Shown here one piece after another: positions 29,721 through 38,566 of a DNA stretch of 64,000 bases. This DNA is from Romboutsia sedimentorum (GTDB lineage Bacteria > Bacillota > Clostridia > Peptostreptococcales > Peptostreptococcaceae). The stretch covers positions 124,001-188,000 of the forward strand of contig NZ_JASKYM010000003.1 of NCBI RefSeq assembly GCF_030131845.1, in the 5' to 3' direction. Positions within the stretch are counted from its first letter, which is position 1, and every line of letters starts with the position of its first letter. The translations under genes and the position numbers were made by a program. The notes beneath the pieces were generated by a model. It did not search any database. It was not told the DNA's origin and was given only the letters and a program-made list of their open reading frames with translations.

Positions 29721-30620
29721 TTGGAGATAAGACAATTAATAACATTTAAAAAAGTAGTTGAACTAGGAAGTCTTACTAAAGCAGCTTATTATTTAGGATA
29801 TACTCAATCAACCGTAACTACACATATACAAGAATTAGAAAAAAGTATAGGTGTTAAGTTATTTGATAGGGTAGGAAGAAAAAACATAATAACAGAACCT
29901 GGAGAAGCATTAATGGAGTATACTAAAGAACTAATGATTACAATAGATAAGATAAATAGTATATCTGTTAATGGTGAAATAAAAGGAGAAATAAAGATAG
30001 GTGCACCAGAATCAATAACTGTGTATATGTTACAATCAATACTAAAAGAATATAGAGAAAAATTTCCTAATGTAAAAATCAGTATAATAAATGGCAATTG
30101 TAATTATCTTAAAAAACTTTTATTTAAGGGAGAAATAGATATTACATTTTTAATGATGGAGGATTTTGAAGATACAAATCTAGTAGTAAATAAAATAAAG
30201 GAAGAAAAATTAGTAGTAATAGCTAATAATGAATTTGATTTTAAAAATTTAGATTTGATACAGAAAAATAATAAGATAAATCAATGTATTATATATAATG
30301 AAAAAGATTGCAGCTATAGAATAGCTTTTGAAAATTATTTAGCCTCACAAAAAATTATAGCAAATGATACAATGGAACTTTGGAGTATAGAATCAATAAA
30401 GCAATGTGTGCAAACAGGTTTGGGAATATCTATACTTCCTGAAATCACTGTAAAAGAGGATATTGAAAAAGGTAATTTACAAGGAATTAAATTTGATAGT
30501 ATAGATAGAAAAATATGCTCATTACTTGTTTACCATAAAAATAAATGGCTTTCAAAATCTTTGATTGAGTTTATAAATATATGTAAAAAAATTAATGAAG
30601 ATAAAGTAAAGCATATATAG
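29721..30620 (+). CDS. LysR-family transcriptional regulator
   Basis: The 299-residue regulator has an N-terminal winged HTH (MEIRQLITFKKVVELGSLTKAAYYLGYTQ split over residues 1-29, then TVTTHIQELEK) and a periplasmic-binding-like effector domain from about residue 90. The start codon is TTG, supported by the near-universal MEIRQL beginning and an AGAGGATG upstream. LysR genes usually control the divergent neighbour, so the QueG-like gene across the 173-bp gap is the likely target. The effector is unknown. Confidence 0.88.
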   Translation: MEIRQLITFKKVVELGSLTKAAYYLGYTQSTVTTHIQELEKSIGVKLFDRVGRKNIITEPGEALMEYTKELMITIDKINSISVNGEIKGEIKIGAPESITVYMLQSILKEYREKFPNVKISIINGNCNYLKKLLFKGEIDITFLMMEDFEDTNLVVNKIKEEKLVVIANNEFDFKNLDLIQKNNKINQCIIYNEKDCSYRIAFENYLASQKIIANDTMELWSIESIKQCVQTGLGISILPEITVKEDIEKGNLQGIKFDSIDRKICSLLVYHKNKWLSKSLIEFINICKKINEDKVKHI

Positions 30621-30627
30621 AAAATAA

Positions 30628-30709
30628 AATCATGGGTACTATTGATGTGAATCGTCTCCACAATTGAAATCCACTAATACTCATATCCATAGGATATGAG
30701 TATTTTGTT
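30628..30709 (+). repeat. ssrA-tail repeat R2 with terminator
   Basis: AATCATGGGTACTATTGATG, then AATCGTCTCCACAATTGAAATC, diverged from the consensus at several sites, then a new terminator stem AATACTCATATCC / GGATATGAGTATT followed by TTGTTT. The 298-bp gap to the next gene also holds a TTGACA at about 30765 and operator 4. Confidence 0.8.
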
Positions 30710-30800
30710 TTGTTTATAGTTTGAATTTTACAAAAAAATATATTCTACAGCTAATAATTATTAACTTGACACATATGAAATAACAGCCTAGACCCTAATA

Positions 30801-30814
30801 TTACCAAAGTGTAA
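30801..30814 (+). promoter_or_regulatory. Bce-type operator 4 (before the second BceAB-like operon)
   Basis: TTACCAAAGTGTAA fits TTACA-N4-TGTAA with one mismatch and lies 105 nt before the second ATPase gene. It is the natural candidate site for the second BceR-like regulator. Confidence 0.5.
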
Positions 30815-30918
30815 CATTGAAGCATAAAAAGTAATATTAATCGCAGGCATAAGTTAATTAAATAGTTTAAAATATAAATATAGCAACGATAAAATAAGAA
30901 AAATGTGGGGTTAATTTT

Positions 30919-31671
30919 ATGAATGAAATTTTAAAAATAAAAGATATTTCAAAAGAATATGGAATAAAAGGATTTAAAACTAATGTACTAAAAAACATAT
31001 CTATAACCGTTAATAAAGGCGATTTTATATCAATAATGGGTCCATCAGGTGCAGGAAAAACAACATTACTTAACTTAATGTCTACACTTGACAAGGTAAC
31101 ATCAGGAGAAATAATTTTAGATGGAATTGATGTATCTAAAGTGAAAAATAAAGAGCTATCTAAATTAAGAAGAGAAAAAATAGGATTTATATTCCAAGAT
31201 TATAACTTACTAGACAATATGAATCTTATGAACAACATAGCATTACCTTTAGCTTTAGGTAAAAAGAGAAGTAAAGAAATAGAAGATAGAGTTATAGAGA
31301 TAGCTAAAAAATTTGGATTATCAAACCACCTAGAGAAGTATCCATACCAACTATCTGGAGGTCAAAAACAAAGAGGTGCAGCAGCAAGATCTTTAATTAC
31401 AAATCCATCTGTAATATTTGCAGATGAACCTACAGGAGCATTAGATTCTAAATCTGCATACGAGTTATTAGATTCACTAGATAGAATAAACAGAGAGAAT
31501 AATGCAACTATAATAATGATTACACACGACCCTATAACAGCAAGTTATTCAAATGAAGTATATATGCTCAATGATGGTAATATAAAATGTAAATTAAACA
31601 AAGGAGAAAGTAGAAAAGAATTTTATCAAAAAATAATGGATATGTTATCCGCAATGGGAGGTGAACTATAA
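30919..31671 (+). CDS. second BceA-like ABC transporter ATPase
   Basis: This 250-residue ATPase has Walker A GPSGAGKTT (about residues 41-49), signature LSGGQKQRGAAAR and Walker B VIFADEPTGALDS. It is a paralogue of the ATPase at 25714 but clearly diverged, so the two modules are not a recent duplication. The ribosome binding site is GGGG, 8 nt before ATG. Its permease follows without a gap. Role: energy for a peptide-antibiotic detoxification or sensing transporter. Confidence 0.92.
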   Translation: MNEILKIKDISKEYGIKGFKTNVLKNISITVNKGDFISIMGPSGAGKTTLLNLMSTLDKVTSGEIILDGIDVSKVKNKELSKLRREKIGFIFQDYNLLDNMNLMNNIALPLALGKKRSKEIEDRVIEIAKKFGLSNHLEKYPYQLSGGQKQRGAAARSLITNPSVIFADEPTGALDSKSAYELLDSLDRINRENNATIIMITHDPITASYSNEVYMLNDGNIKCKLNKGESRKEFYQKIMDMLSAMGGEL

Positions 31672-33588
31672 GTGGGAGTACTTAGTATTGCGTATAATAA
31701 TTTTAAAAGTAATATAAGAACATATATGGCATTTTTTATATCAATGGTATTTTCAGTTATAGTATTAACTAACTTTGAAATTCTAAAGTATGGAAAAACT
31801 ATAAAAGTATTAGAAGGACAAAATAGAGAGTTTACAGAAGCGATGTTAATATCTGTAATAATAGTATTAGCAGTGTTTTTATTCTTTTTCATATGGTATG
31901 CAACCAATGTATTCTTTAAAAATAGAGTGAAAGAAATTGGAATACTATCATTTATGGGATTAGATTTATATACAATAGGTAAAATATATTTTGTTGAAAA
32001 TATATTAATGGGTATAAGTTCATGCATAACAGGACTTTTAATAGGTGTAATTTCATCAAGATTTTTCCAAGTAATTATAATTAAATTATCAGGATTTGAA
32101 ATAGATGTATCTAACGATTTCAGTATGAAAGCTATAATTTCAGCCAGTATGATATTTATTTCTATATACTTAATTATGACTGTAAAAGGATTTATTACTA
32201 TATGTAGAAGTAATGTAATTAATTTGATAAATGCTTCAAAGAGACAAGAAAAGATACCGAAAGTAGGAGTAGGACTATACTTATTAGCTATAATGTCTAT
32301 CATTATAATTGGATATGGATATTATCTTTCAATGGATATAAGAAGTGGAAATATAATGGATGTAATTCCGGCTATATTAATAATTATACTTGGGACTTAT
32401 GGATTATTTAAATCTGTAATTCCAGTTGTATTCAATATTTTGATGAAAAATAAAAAGATATTATTTAATGGTGAAAATATAATTGCAATAAATAACATTA
32501 ATTATAGATTAAATAAAAACTATAAAACCTATGCAATGATTTCAATAGTAATAACAACTACTATATCTACACTCGGGGCAGCTGTGGCAATGAAAGTTAT
32601 TCAAGAAAATGCCCAAGAACAAAGAAATGTTTATACAATAAGTATAGTGTCATCAAATAAAGATGAAGTTAATAAGGTGAATATTGAAGACATAATAAAG
32701 GAAACTAATAAAGTGAATTATTCTATAAATCCAGAATTAACAGTAATCGAAGATAAAAATAAAAATAATGATAAATATATGGTAGATATAGATCATGTAA
32801 TTATGAAATATAGTGACTTAGTAAATATACTTAAGGTAAATGGACAACAAGAATCAATAAAAGATTTAGAACCTAAGTTGGTTGAAGGTAAAAATATAAT
32901 AGAGCTAAAACACCCTCAGACAATAGGATCAATAATGCCAAAAGAACTAGAAGTAGAACTAGGTGAAGAGAAGTATAATATATCAAAAGGAGAAGTTAAG
33001 ACTCCTGCTTTAGGTACTGGATTTAGCCATTCTATAAATATCTTAAATGATAAAGAATATGAAAAATTAAGAAATAAAGGGCATCAATTATATTTTTATG
33101 GTGCAAAAGTAAGTAATGAAGAAAATAGTCAAGCTATGTTTAATAATATTGAAAAAGAGTTAAATATAGATGATGGATATATAAAAGATGGATATAAAGC
33201 TCAAGATGAAAGTCAGTGGATGAAGTTTGCTTATGCTGTACTAGTATTTTTATTTATAGTATTTGTAATGGTTGCAGGAAGTATAATATATATGAAAATA
33301 TATAGTGATGCATATGAAGATAAAGATAAATATGATATATTAATGAAAATAGGTGCAACGGAAAAAGAAATAAATAAAACTATAGTAAAAGAAGTTGTAT
33401 TGTTTTACTCATTACCTACAATAAGTGCGGCCATATCTAGCTATTTTGCAATAAGATTAGCTGGAGATTTATTAATGAGAAGTTTATTTGAGATATATCT
33501 CTTAAGTTTAGTTATATGCCTATTAATATTTATAGTGTTCGGAGTAATATCTATAAATAAATTTAAAAAAATCATAAGAACAAGATAA
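31672..33588 (+). CDS. second BceB-like FtsX-domain ABC permease
   Basis: The 638-residue permease starts with GTG right after the ATPase stop, behind GGGAGGTG. It has the BceB pattern of about ten helices with a large extracellular sensor domain (about residues 315-510). The order ATPase-permease-regulator-kinase is reversed relative to the first module (regulator-kinase-ATPase-permease), which argues for separate arrival. Family knowledge links it to bacitracin, nisin-like or other lipid II-targeting peptides; specificity cannot be read. Confidence 0.9.
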   Translation: MGVLSIAYNNFKSNIRTYMAFFISMVFSVIVLTNFEILKYGKTIKVLEGQNREFTEAMLISVIIVLAVFLFFFIWYATNVFFKNRVKEIGILSFMGLDLYTIGKIYFVENILMGISSCITGLLIGVISSRFFQVIIIKLSGFEIDVSNDFSMKAIISASMIFISIYLIMTVKGFITICRSNVINLINASKRQEKIPKVGVGLYLLAIMSIIIIGYGYYLSMDIRSGNIMDVIPAILIIILGTYGLFKSVIPVVFNILMKNKKILFNGENIIAINNINYRLNKNYKTYAMISIVITTTISTLGAAVAMKVIQENAQEQRNVYTISIVSSNKDEVNKVNIEDIIKETNKVNYSINPELTVIEDKNKNNDKYMVDIDHVIMKYSDLVNILKVNGQQESIKDLEPKLVEGKNIIELKHPQTIGSIMPKELEVELGEEKYNISKGEVKTPALGTGFSHSINILNDKEYEKLRNKGHQLYFYGAKVSNEENSQAMFNNIEKELNIDDGYIKDGYKAQDESQWMKFAYAVLVFLFIVFVMVAGSIIYMKIYSDAYEDKDKYDILMKIGATEKEINKTIVKEVVLFYSLPTISAAISSYFAIRLAGDLLMRSLFEIYLLSLVICLLIFIVFGVISINKFKKIIRTR

Positions 33589-33611
33589 ATTATAGATATT
33601 ATTCGCTTTCA

Positions 33612-33648
33612 AATAAAAGACTCTTAAGTATAAGGGTCTTTTATTATA
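33612..33648 (+). terminator. intrinsic terminator after the second BceAB-like operon
   Basis: ATAAAAGACTCTTA pairs with TAAGGGTCTTTTAT (one G-U) around a 4-nt loop, giving a long symmetrical stem that could work on both strands. Confidence 0.75.
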
Positions 33649-33722
33649 GCTATTGATTATAGTATATTTAGATAGGGAGATTGTTTCTGGAAAAAATAGT
33701 AAATTGAATGGAGATAAAGTAA

Positions 33723-34394
33723 ATGAATAGGATACTACTTATAGAAGATGATATAGATTTAGCAAAAGAGACTTCTTTAGCTTTGGGTAAATGGGGATTT
33801 GATGTTGAATTAATTAATAATTTTGAAATGATTTTAGAAGAATTTATTGATAAAAAACCAGATGTTGTTATTATGGATGTTAATTTACCTTTATACAATG
33901 GTTTTTACTGGTGTGAAAAAATAAGGGACATATCAAGTATACCTATTATATTTTTATCATCTAGAGATTCTAATATGGATTTAATTATGGGAATAAATAA
34001 TGGAGGAGATGATTATATAACGAAGCCATTTTCTATAGATGTTTTAGTTACAAAATTGAATGGGATAATCAGAAGGACTTATAAATACAATACTTCAAGT
34101 ACTATAATGTATTATGAAGACTTAATATTTGATATAGAAAAATGTGCTATAAAATACAGAGATAAGCATGAAGAATTAACTAAAAATGAGGTGAGAATAC
34201 TAACAAATCTTTTGAAAAATAAAGATAAGGTTGTATCCAGAGAAAGCCTTATGATGCTTCTTTGGGATAGTGATGAATTTGTAACAGACAATGCACTTAC
34301 GGTTAATATAAATAGATTAAGAGGTAAAATTAAGGATTTAGGGTTTGAAGATATAATAAAAACAAAGAAGGGAATGGGATATATAATTCAATGA
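33723..34394 (+). CDS. second BceR-like response regulator
   Basis: The 223-residue OmpR-type regulator has receiver phospho-Asp52 (VVIMDVNLP) and the Bce-type segment YNGFYWCEKIR, then a winged-helix domain with ALTVNINRLRGKI. The gene overlaps its kinase gene by 4 nt (ATGA), so they are coupled. It is placed after the transporter genes, behind a terminator, so it probably has its own promoter in the 134-bp gap. Confidence 0.9.
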   Translation: MNRILLIEDDIDLAKETSLALGKWGFDVELINNFEMILEEFIDKKPDVVIMDVNLPLYNGFYWCEKIRDISSIPIIFLSSRDSNMDLIMGINNGGDDYITKPFSIDVLVTKLNGIIRRTYKYNTSSTIMYYEDLIFDIEKCAIKYRDKHEELTKNEVRILTNLLKNKDKVVSRESLMMLLWDSDEFVTDNALTVNINRLRGKIKDLGFEDIIKTKKGMGYIIQ

Positions 34395-35413
34395 ATATAA
34401 TAGATTATATAAAAAATAAGTTTAAATATATAGCTTTTGTATGTGTACTACTTGGCATAACAAACATATATTTATATTCATTAAATTCATTCAAAGATAG
34501 ATATGGAGAATTAATTTATCTGGATATATTGCTTATAATGATTATTATTGTGTTTTTTATTTTAGATTATATAAATTGGAGAAATAAATATAAGGATATA
34601 TATGAGTGTATAGAAATAAATAAGGATATAGGTGAATATTTGATTTTAGGTAATTCTTTTGAAGAAGAAATAATGAGAGAAATAATATTAGACAAGAGTA
34701 AATATAATGATATGGAAATAAGTAAATACAAAAATTCGCTAAAAGAGATAGATGAGTATATTGCTAAATGGGTTCATGAAATAAAGATACCTATATCTTC
34801 ACTTAATATAATTACTGATAGACTAGAAGATATAGAAGATAGTATGAGTGTAAGAAATCAAGTTGAGAAAATGAATTTTTTAGTAAACTCTATTTTGTAT
34901 GGAAGTAAAAGCACGAGCCTATTTGAAGATGTATTCATAAATAAGGTTAATTTAAATAGCTTAGTAAAGAAATCTATAAAAAATAATTCATTTTTACTTA
35001 TTCGAAATAATATTGATATAGATATAAAAAACTTAGATTATGAAATTTATACAGATATAAAATGTATCTTATATGTACTAAATCAACTAATAAATAATTC
35101 GATAAAGTACTCTAGAAAAAGTGGTAAAATAGAGTTCAGTGCTAATAAAGAAGAAGATTGTGTGGTTTTAAATATTAAAGATTATGGAATAGGAATATAT
35201 AAGGAAGATTTAAGTAGAGTATTTGACAAAGGATTTACAGGAGTAAATGGAAGAGAGAAAATGTATAAATCAACAGGTATGGGTCTTTATTTTTCTAGAA
35301 AAATAATAGATAAACTTGGGCATAACATATATGTAAACTCTGAAAAGGATGTTTATACAGAGTTCAATATATATTTTTATAATATTTCTGATTACTTAAA
35401 CTTAAATGGTTAA
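34391..35413 (+). CDS. second BceS-like histidine kinase
   Basis: The 340-residue kinase has two membrane helices close together (about residues 12-31 and 43-60) and no sensor domain. Phospho-acceptor is His129 in AKWVHEIKIPIS, and the ATPase motifs are QLINNSIKYS, IKDYGIGIY and STGMGLYFSRKI. As in other Bce systems it would receive its signal from the transporter. It ends directly before repeat R3. Confidence 0.9.
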   Translation: MNIIDYIKNKFKYIAFVCVLLGITNIYLYSLNSFKDRYGELIYLDILLIMIIIVFFILDYINWRNKYKDIYECIEINKDIGEYLILGNSFEEEIMREIILDKSKYNDMEISKYKNSLKEIDEYIAKWVHEIKIPISSLNIITDRLEDIEDSMSVRNQVEKMNFLVNSILYGSKSTSLFEDVFINKVNLNSLVKKSIKNNSFLLIRNNIDIDIKNLDYEIYTDIKCILYVLNQLINNSIKYSRKSGKIEFSANKEEDCVVLNIKDYGIGIYKEDLSRVFDKGFTGVNGREKMYKSTGMGLYFSRKIIDKLGHNIYVNSEKDVYTEFNIYFYNISDYLNLNG

Positions 35414-35415
35414 AA

Positions 35416-35495
35416 AATCGTGGGCGTTATTGTTGGGATTCGTCTCCAACGTTGAAATACACGAAAATACATTGATAATTTTGTCGATGTGTTTT
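35416..35495 (+). repeat. ssrA-tail repeat R3 with terminator
   Basis: AATCGTGGGCGTTATTG, then GGGATTCGTCTCCAACG, then TTGAAATACACGAAAA. The terminator is ACATTGA / TCGATGT with GTTTTG. It abuts the kinase stop codon, so it also serves as its terminator. Confidence 0.85.
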
Positions 35496-35575
35496 GTGGA
35501 TTTTGAAATTTCATATAAAGATTAAATATGATATACTCAGATGTATTAATCTAATAGAATTAGGGGGTGATAAAT

Positions 35576-35635
35576 ATGCCTATAAAACTAACGAGTCAAA
35601 AAACATTACAGAGTGCAAATACCCATGCAGAATAG
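35576..35635 (+). CDS. possible 19-residue leader peptide
   Basis: A very strong AGGGGGTGA ribosome binding site precedes ATG 35576, which opens MPIKLTSQKTLQSANTHAE. The stop codon lies inside the base of a large hairpin (35627-35689). A short translated frame running into a hairpin upstream of a regulator gene is the layout of an attenuation leader. I know no family for it. Confidence 0.5.
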   Translation: MPIKLTSQKTLQSANTHAE

Positions 35636-35699
35636 TAGAAATGCAACATACTGCGTGGGGTAATTAGTTGCATTAACTGCTGATTCTGCACTTTATTTA
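35627..35699 (+). other. large leader hairpin before the CD3324-like gene
   Basis: Outer stem GCAGAAT (35627-35633) with ATTCTGC (35683-35689); inner stem AATGCAAC (35640-35647) with GTTGCATT (35667-35674), all perfect. An alternative pairing TACCC-ATGCAG with CTGCGTGGGGTA is possible. A short ACTTTATTT follows. This suggests a switchable leader RNA. Confidence 0.6.
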
Positions 35700-35724
35700 G
35701 TTAATTAAGTAAAGGAGTAGGTAT

Positions 35725-35982
35725 ATGAAATATATTAATGCAGCAGATGTGCTTCCAAAAGAATTATTGGATGAAATTTTAAATTATGTAGATGGAGAAC
35801 TATTATATATTCCTATATCTGGTAATAAGCAGAAATGGGGAGAAAATAGTGGCTCAAGAGAATATTATAAGAAACGTAATACTGAGATAATAAACTTATA
35901 TAAGAACGGCGTTTCAATAATTGATATTGCTCAAAATTATTATTTATCATATGATTCGGTAAGAAAAATAGTTAGAAAGTAA
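35725..35982 (+). CDS. CD3324-like small HTH protein
   Basis: The 85-residue protein resembles a family common in clostridia (CD3324 family; Mor-like fold). It begins MKYINAADVLPKELLDEI, has a KQKWGENSGSREYY centre, and ends with an HTH-like segment IIDIAQNYYLSYDSVRKIVR (about residues 64-83). The function of the family is not known to me; the HTH suggests DNA binding. The ribosome binding site is AAAGGAG. It follows a leader with a hairpin and has its own terminator. Confidence 0.75.
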   Translation: MKYINAADVLPKELLDEILNYVDGELLYIPISGNKQKWGENSGSREYYKKRNTEIINLYKNGVSIIDIAQNYYLSYDSVRKIVRK

Positions 35983-35983
35983 T

Positions 35984-36017
35984 GAGATTTTGCCATTTTG
36001 GTAGAATCTCTTTTTTA
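35984..36017 (+). terminator. terminator after the CD3324-like gene
   Basis: GAGATT and AATCTC with inner pairing, followed by TTTTTT. Confidence 0.7.
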
Positions 36018-36154
36018 TTAGTATTATTAAATTATTGGTTTTATATAGGAAAGAACAATTATAATTATTTTTAAGGGTATTATTATAGTGTTATAAATTA
36101 TAAAATGAAATTATATTAAAATAACAAAATTTTCAAGTAGCGAGGAGAAAAATA

Positions 36155-37000
36155 ATGATACATTCTTTTTTACTAGTAGGTCAATCTAATATGGCTGGAC
36201 GTGGATTCATAAAAGAAGTTCCTATAACTTGCAATGAACGTATAAGAGTATTGCGTAATGGAAGATGGCAAATAATGATGGAACCAATACACTATGATAG
36301 ACCATATGCAGGTGTGGGTCCTGCAGCTTCTTTTGCTGTAGCGTGGTGTAATAAAAATGAAAATAAGGAAATTGGATTAATACCTTGTGCAGATGGTGGA
36401 ACAAGTTTAGATGATTGGTCAGTTGAGGGGCCATTGTTTAAACATGCTGTATTGCAAGCAAGATTAGCTAAACAAAGCAGTAAATTAGATGGAATACTAT
36501 GGCATCAGGGTGAAAGTGATTCTGTTTCAAAAAAATATAAAGATTATAATCAAAAATTTTCAAAAATTGTTAATGCATTTCGTAAAGAATTAGATGAGCC
36601 AGATATACCTATTATTATAGGTGGAATGGGAGATTATTTAGCTAATGGATTTTTAGGTGAGTATTTCCAACAATATATAGAAATTAACGGAGAACTATTA
36701 AGATTTTCTGAAAACAATAATAATTGTTACTTTGTAACAGCACTAGGGTTAACACCAAATCCTGATGGAATTCATATAAATGCCGTTTCTCAAAGAATAT
36801 TTGGACTTAGATACTTTGAAGCGTATGATAAACATCAACATATATTAGAGCCAGTTGAGGGTGAGGAAGATGCTATTAATATTGATATTGAAAGAACACC
36901 AACAAAAACTGAAAGAATGGCAATATTAGAAAATAAATTTGCTGGTGGGAATATGTCGTTAGAGGAGTATCAATTTCAATTGTCAGAAATTAATAGTTAA
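36155..37000 (+). CDS. sialate O-acetylesterase-like SGNH hydrolase
   Basis: The 281-residue protein has the SASA/carbohydrate esterase family 6 motifs: block I LLVGQSNMAG with catalytic Ser11, a GGTSLDDW segment near residue 93, and LWHQGESD near residue 119. The catalytic His is probably in NPDGIHIN, about residue 206. There is no signal peptide, so it may act on imported acetylated sugars. The last 35 residues (ERMAILENKF...LEEYQFQL) resemble a short SHOCT-type tail. It is a lone enzyme gene between repeats R3 and R4. Confidence 0.82.
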   Translation: MIHSFLLVGQSNMAGRGFIKEVPITCNERIRVLRNGRWQIMMEPIHYDRPYAGVGPAASFAVAWCNKNENKEIGLIPCADGGTSLDDWSVEGPLFKHAVLQARLAKQSSKLDGILWHQGESDSVSKKYKDYNQKFSKIVNAFRKELDEPDIPIIIGGMGDYLANGFLGEYFQQYIEINGELLRFSENNNNCYFVTALGLTPNPDGIHINAVSQRIFGLRYFEAYDKHQHILEPVEGEEDAINIDIERTPTKTERMAILENKFAGGNMSLEEYQFQLSEINS

Positions 37001-37016
37001 TAAAACTTGTAATATA

Positions 37017-37096
37017 ATTATGGGTATAACTACTGCGATTTATCTAAAAAATTAAAATTCACGAAAAGATATTAGTAAATTACTAATATCTTTTTA
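37017..37096 (+). repeat. ssrA-tail repeat R4 (decayed) with terminator
   Basis: AATTATGGGTATAACTACTG, CGATTTATC and TTAAAATTCACGAAAA are recognisable but diverged, most of the CTCCACC core being lost. The terminator stem AGATATTAGT / ACTAATATCT with TTTTT is perfect. Confidence 0.7.
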
Positions 37097-37262
37097 GTTG
37101 TCAAAAATAGATTTATACGTTATATAATATCTTCATAGCATAAACTCAAAGATTAGATATTTTTAATTAGAATTATTAAATTCATGATAAAATCTTTACA
37201 AAATTCATGATTTAAAATATTTTTAAAGCTTATAAATTAGTACACAAAGGAGATAGATAAAA

Positions 37263-38156
37263 ATGGAATATATATCATCAAAAACAATATTATCTACTTA
37301 CAAGGAAAACTTAGATTGGTTTGGAATTAATTATAATATAAACATATATAAAGGTTGTTGCCATGGATGTATATATTGTGATTCTAGAAGTAATTGTTAT
37401 CAAATTATAGATTTTGATAGAATTAGAATAAAGAAAAACTCAACTGAAATGTTAAAAAATGAGCTAAGATCTAAGCGAACTAAAGGTGTTGTAGGAACTG
37501 GCGCAATGAGTGATCCTTATAATCCATTTGAAGAGAAATATATGTTAACACGAGAAGCGTTGGAATTAGTTAATGAGAATAAATTTGGGATTTCAATTGC
37601 AACCAAAAGTAGTTTGGTAACTAGGGATATTGATATACTAAAAGAGATTCAAAAACATTCTCCTACAATTATAAAAATTACAATAACAACTTATGATGAT
37701 GAATTATGTAAAAAGATTGAAAGAAATGTAAATTCTACATCAGAGCGATTTAGAGCTATAAAAAAATTATCTGATAATGGGATATATACTGGTGTATTGA
37801 TGATGCCGTTGTTGCCGTATATCAATGATGATGTAGAAAATATAAGAAATATTATAAAAACAGCTTATGAATGTGGTGCTAAATTTGTATATACTCATTA
37901 TTTTGGAGTAACACTAAGGCAAAATCAAAGAGAGTATTATTTTCAACAGTTAAAGAAAGATTTTTCAAATGTAGATTTAGAAAAACTTTATAATGAAACG
38001 CATGGAAATGTATATGAAAATAAAGTGATAGACTATGAATATAAATGGAATGTATTCAAAGATGAATGTGAGAAGTACGGTCTTTTATATAAGATGGATG
38101 ATATTATAAGAGATTATAAAGGGAAATATGATAAAACTCAAATTAGTTGGTTTTAG
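37263..38156 (+). CDS. radical SAM protein (SPL-like)
   Basis: The 297-residue protein has the radical SAM cluster motif C32-x3-C36-x2-C39 in YKGCCHGCIYCDSR. The rest resembles the spore-photoproduct-lyase-related radical SAM family, with GTGAMSDPYNPFE near residue 79 and ISIATKSSLVTRDIDIL. These proteins are often annotated as DNA repair photolyase-like, but substrates are mostly unknown. It begins after a ribosome binding site AAAGGAG and is the first gene after R4. Confidence 0.85.
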   Translation: MEYISSKTILSTYKENLDWFGINYNINIYKGCCHGCIYCDSRSNCYQIIDFDRIRIKKNSTEMLKNELRSKRTKGVVGTGAMSDPYNPFEEKYMLTREALELVNENKFGISIATKSSLVTRDIDILKEIQKHSPTIIKITITTYDDELCKKIERNVNSTSERFRAIKKLSDNGIYTGVLMMPLLPYINDDVENIRNIIKTAYECGAKFVYTHYFGVTLRQNQREYYFQQLKKDFSNVDLEKLYNETHGNVYENKVIDYEYKWNVFKDECEKYGLLYKMDDIIRDYKGKYDKTQISWF

Positions 38157-38239
38157 AAATTATTGTTTGTAGCAAATAGGTTAACTAAAGAGAAATAATA
38201 TGAATAAATTAAACGTATTAGTAATAAATTTTGAATTTA

Positions 38240-38422
38240 AATAGTATATTTGAAGAGTTTGTAAGATGAGATAAATCTAAAAATAGTACAGGTGGATGTA
38301 GTTTAGGTTTGGGTATAAGTAAAAAAATAGTAGAATTACACAATGGTAGCATAAGCTTAGAAAGTGAAGTAGGAAAAGGTAGTAAGTATATTGTGTGGTA
38401 TATAGAGAGCACATTGAAGTGA
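38240..38422 (+). pseudogene. histidine kinase C-terminal remnant
   Basis: One frame reads SIFEEFVR, stop, DKSKN, then GGCSLGLGISKKIVELHNG and SLESEVGKGSKYIV before a final stop. This is the F/G2 region of a histidine kinase ATPase domain with an in-frame TGA. It is the tail of a lost sensor kinase. The rest of 38157-38566 is AT-rich and must hold the promoter of the next gene. Confidence 0.8.
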
Positions 38423-38566
38423 TATTCAAGGTGATTTTTTTTATTAATATAAAATGTAAAATAAAACAAAAAAATACAATAAATGACAATATTTATTGTG
38501 TATAATAACAGTATATATTAAATAAGTTAATTATATTTAATTTATTATAAACAGAGGGAGATTAAT

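Noticed and set aside
25714-35413. The two Bce-like modules as a recent tandem duplication
   Set aside because: Gene order differs (regulator-kinase-ATPase-permease versus ATPase-permease-regulator-kinase) and the proteins are clearly diverged, so separate acquisition is more likely.
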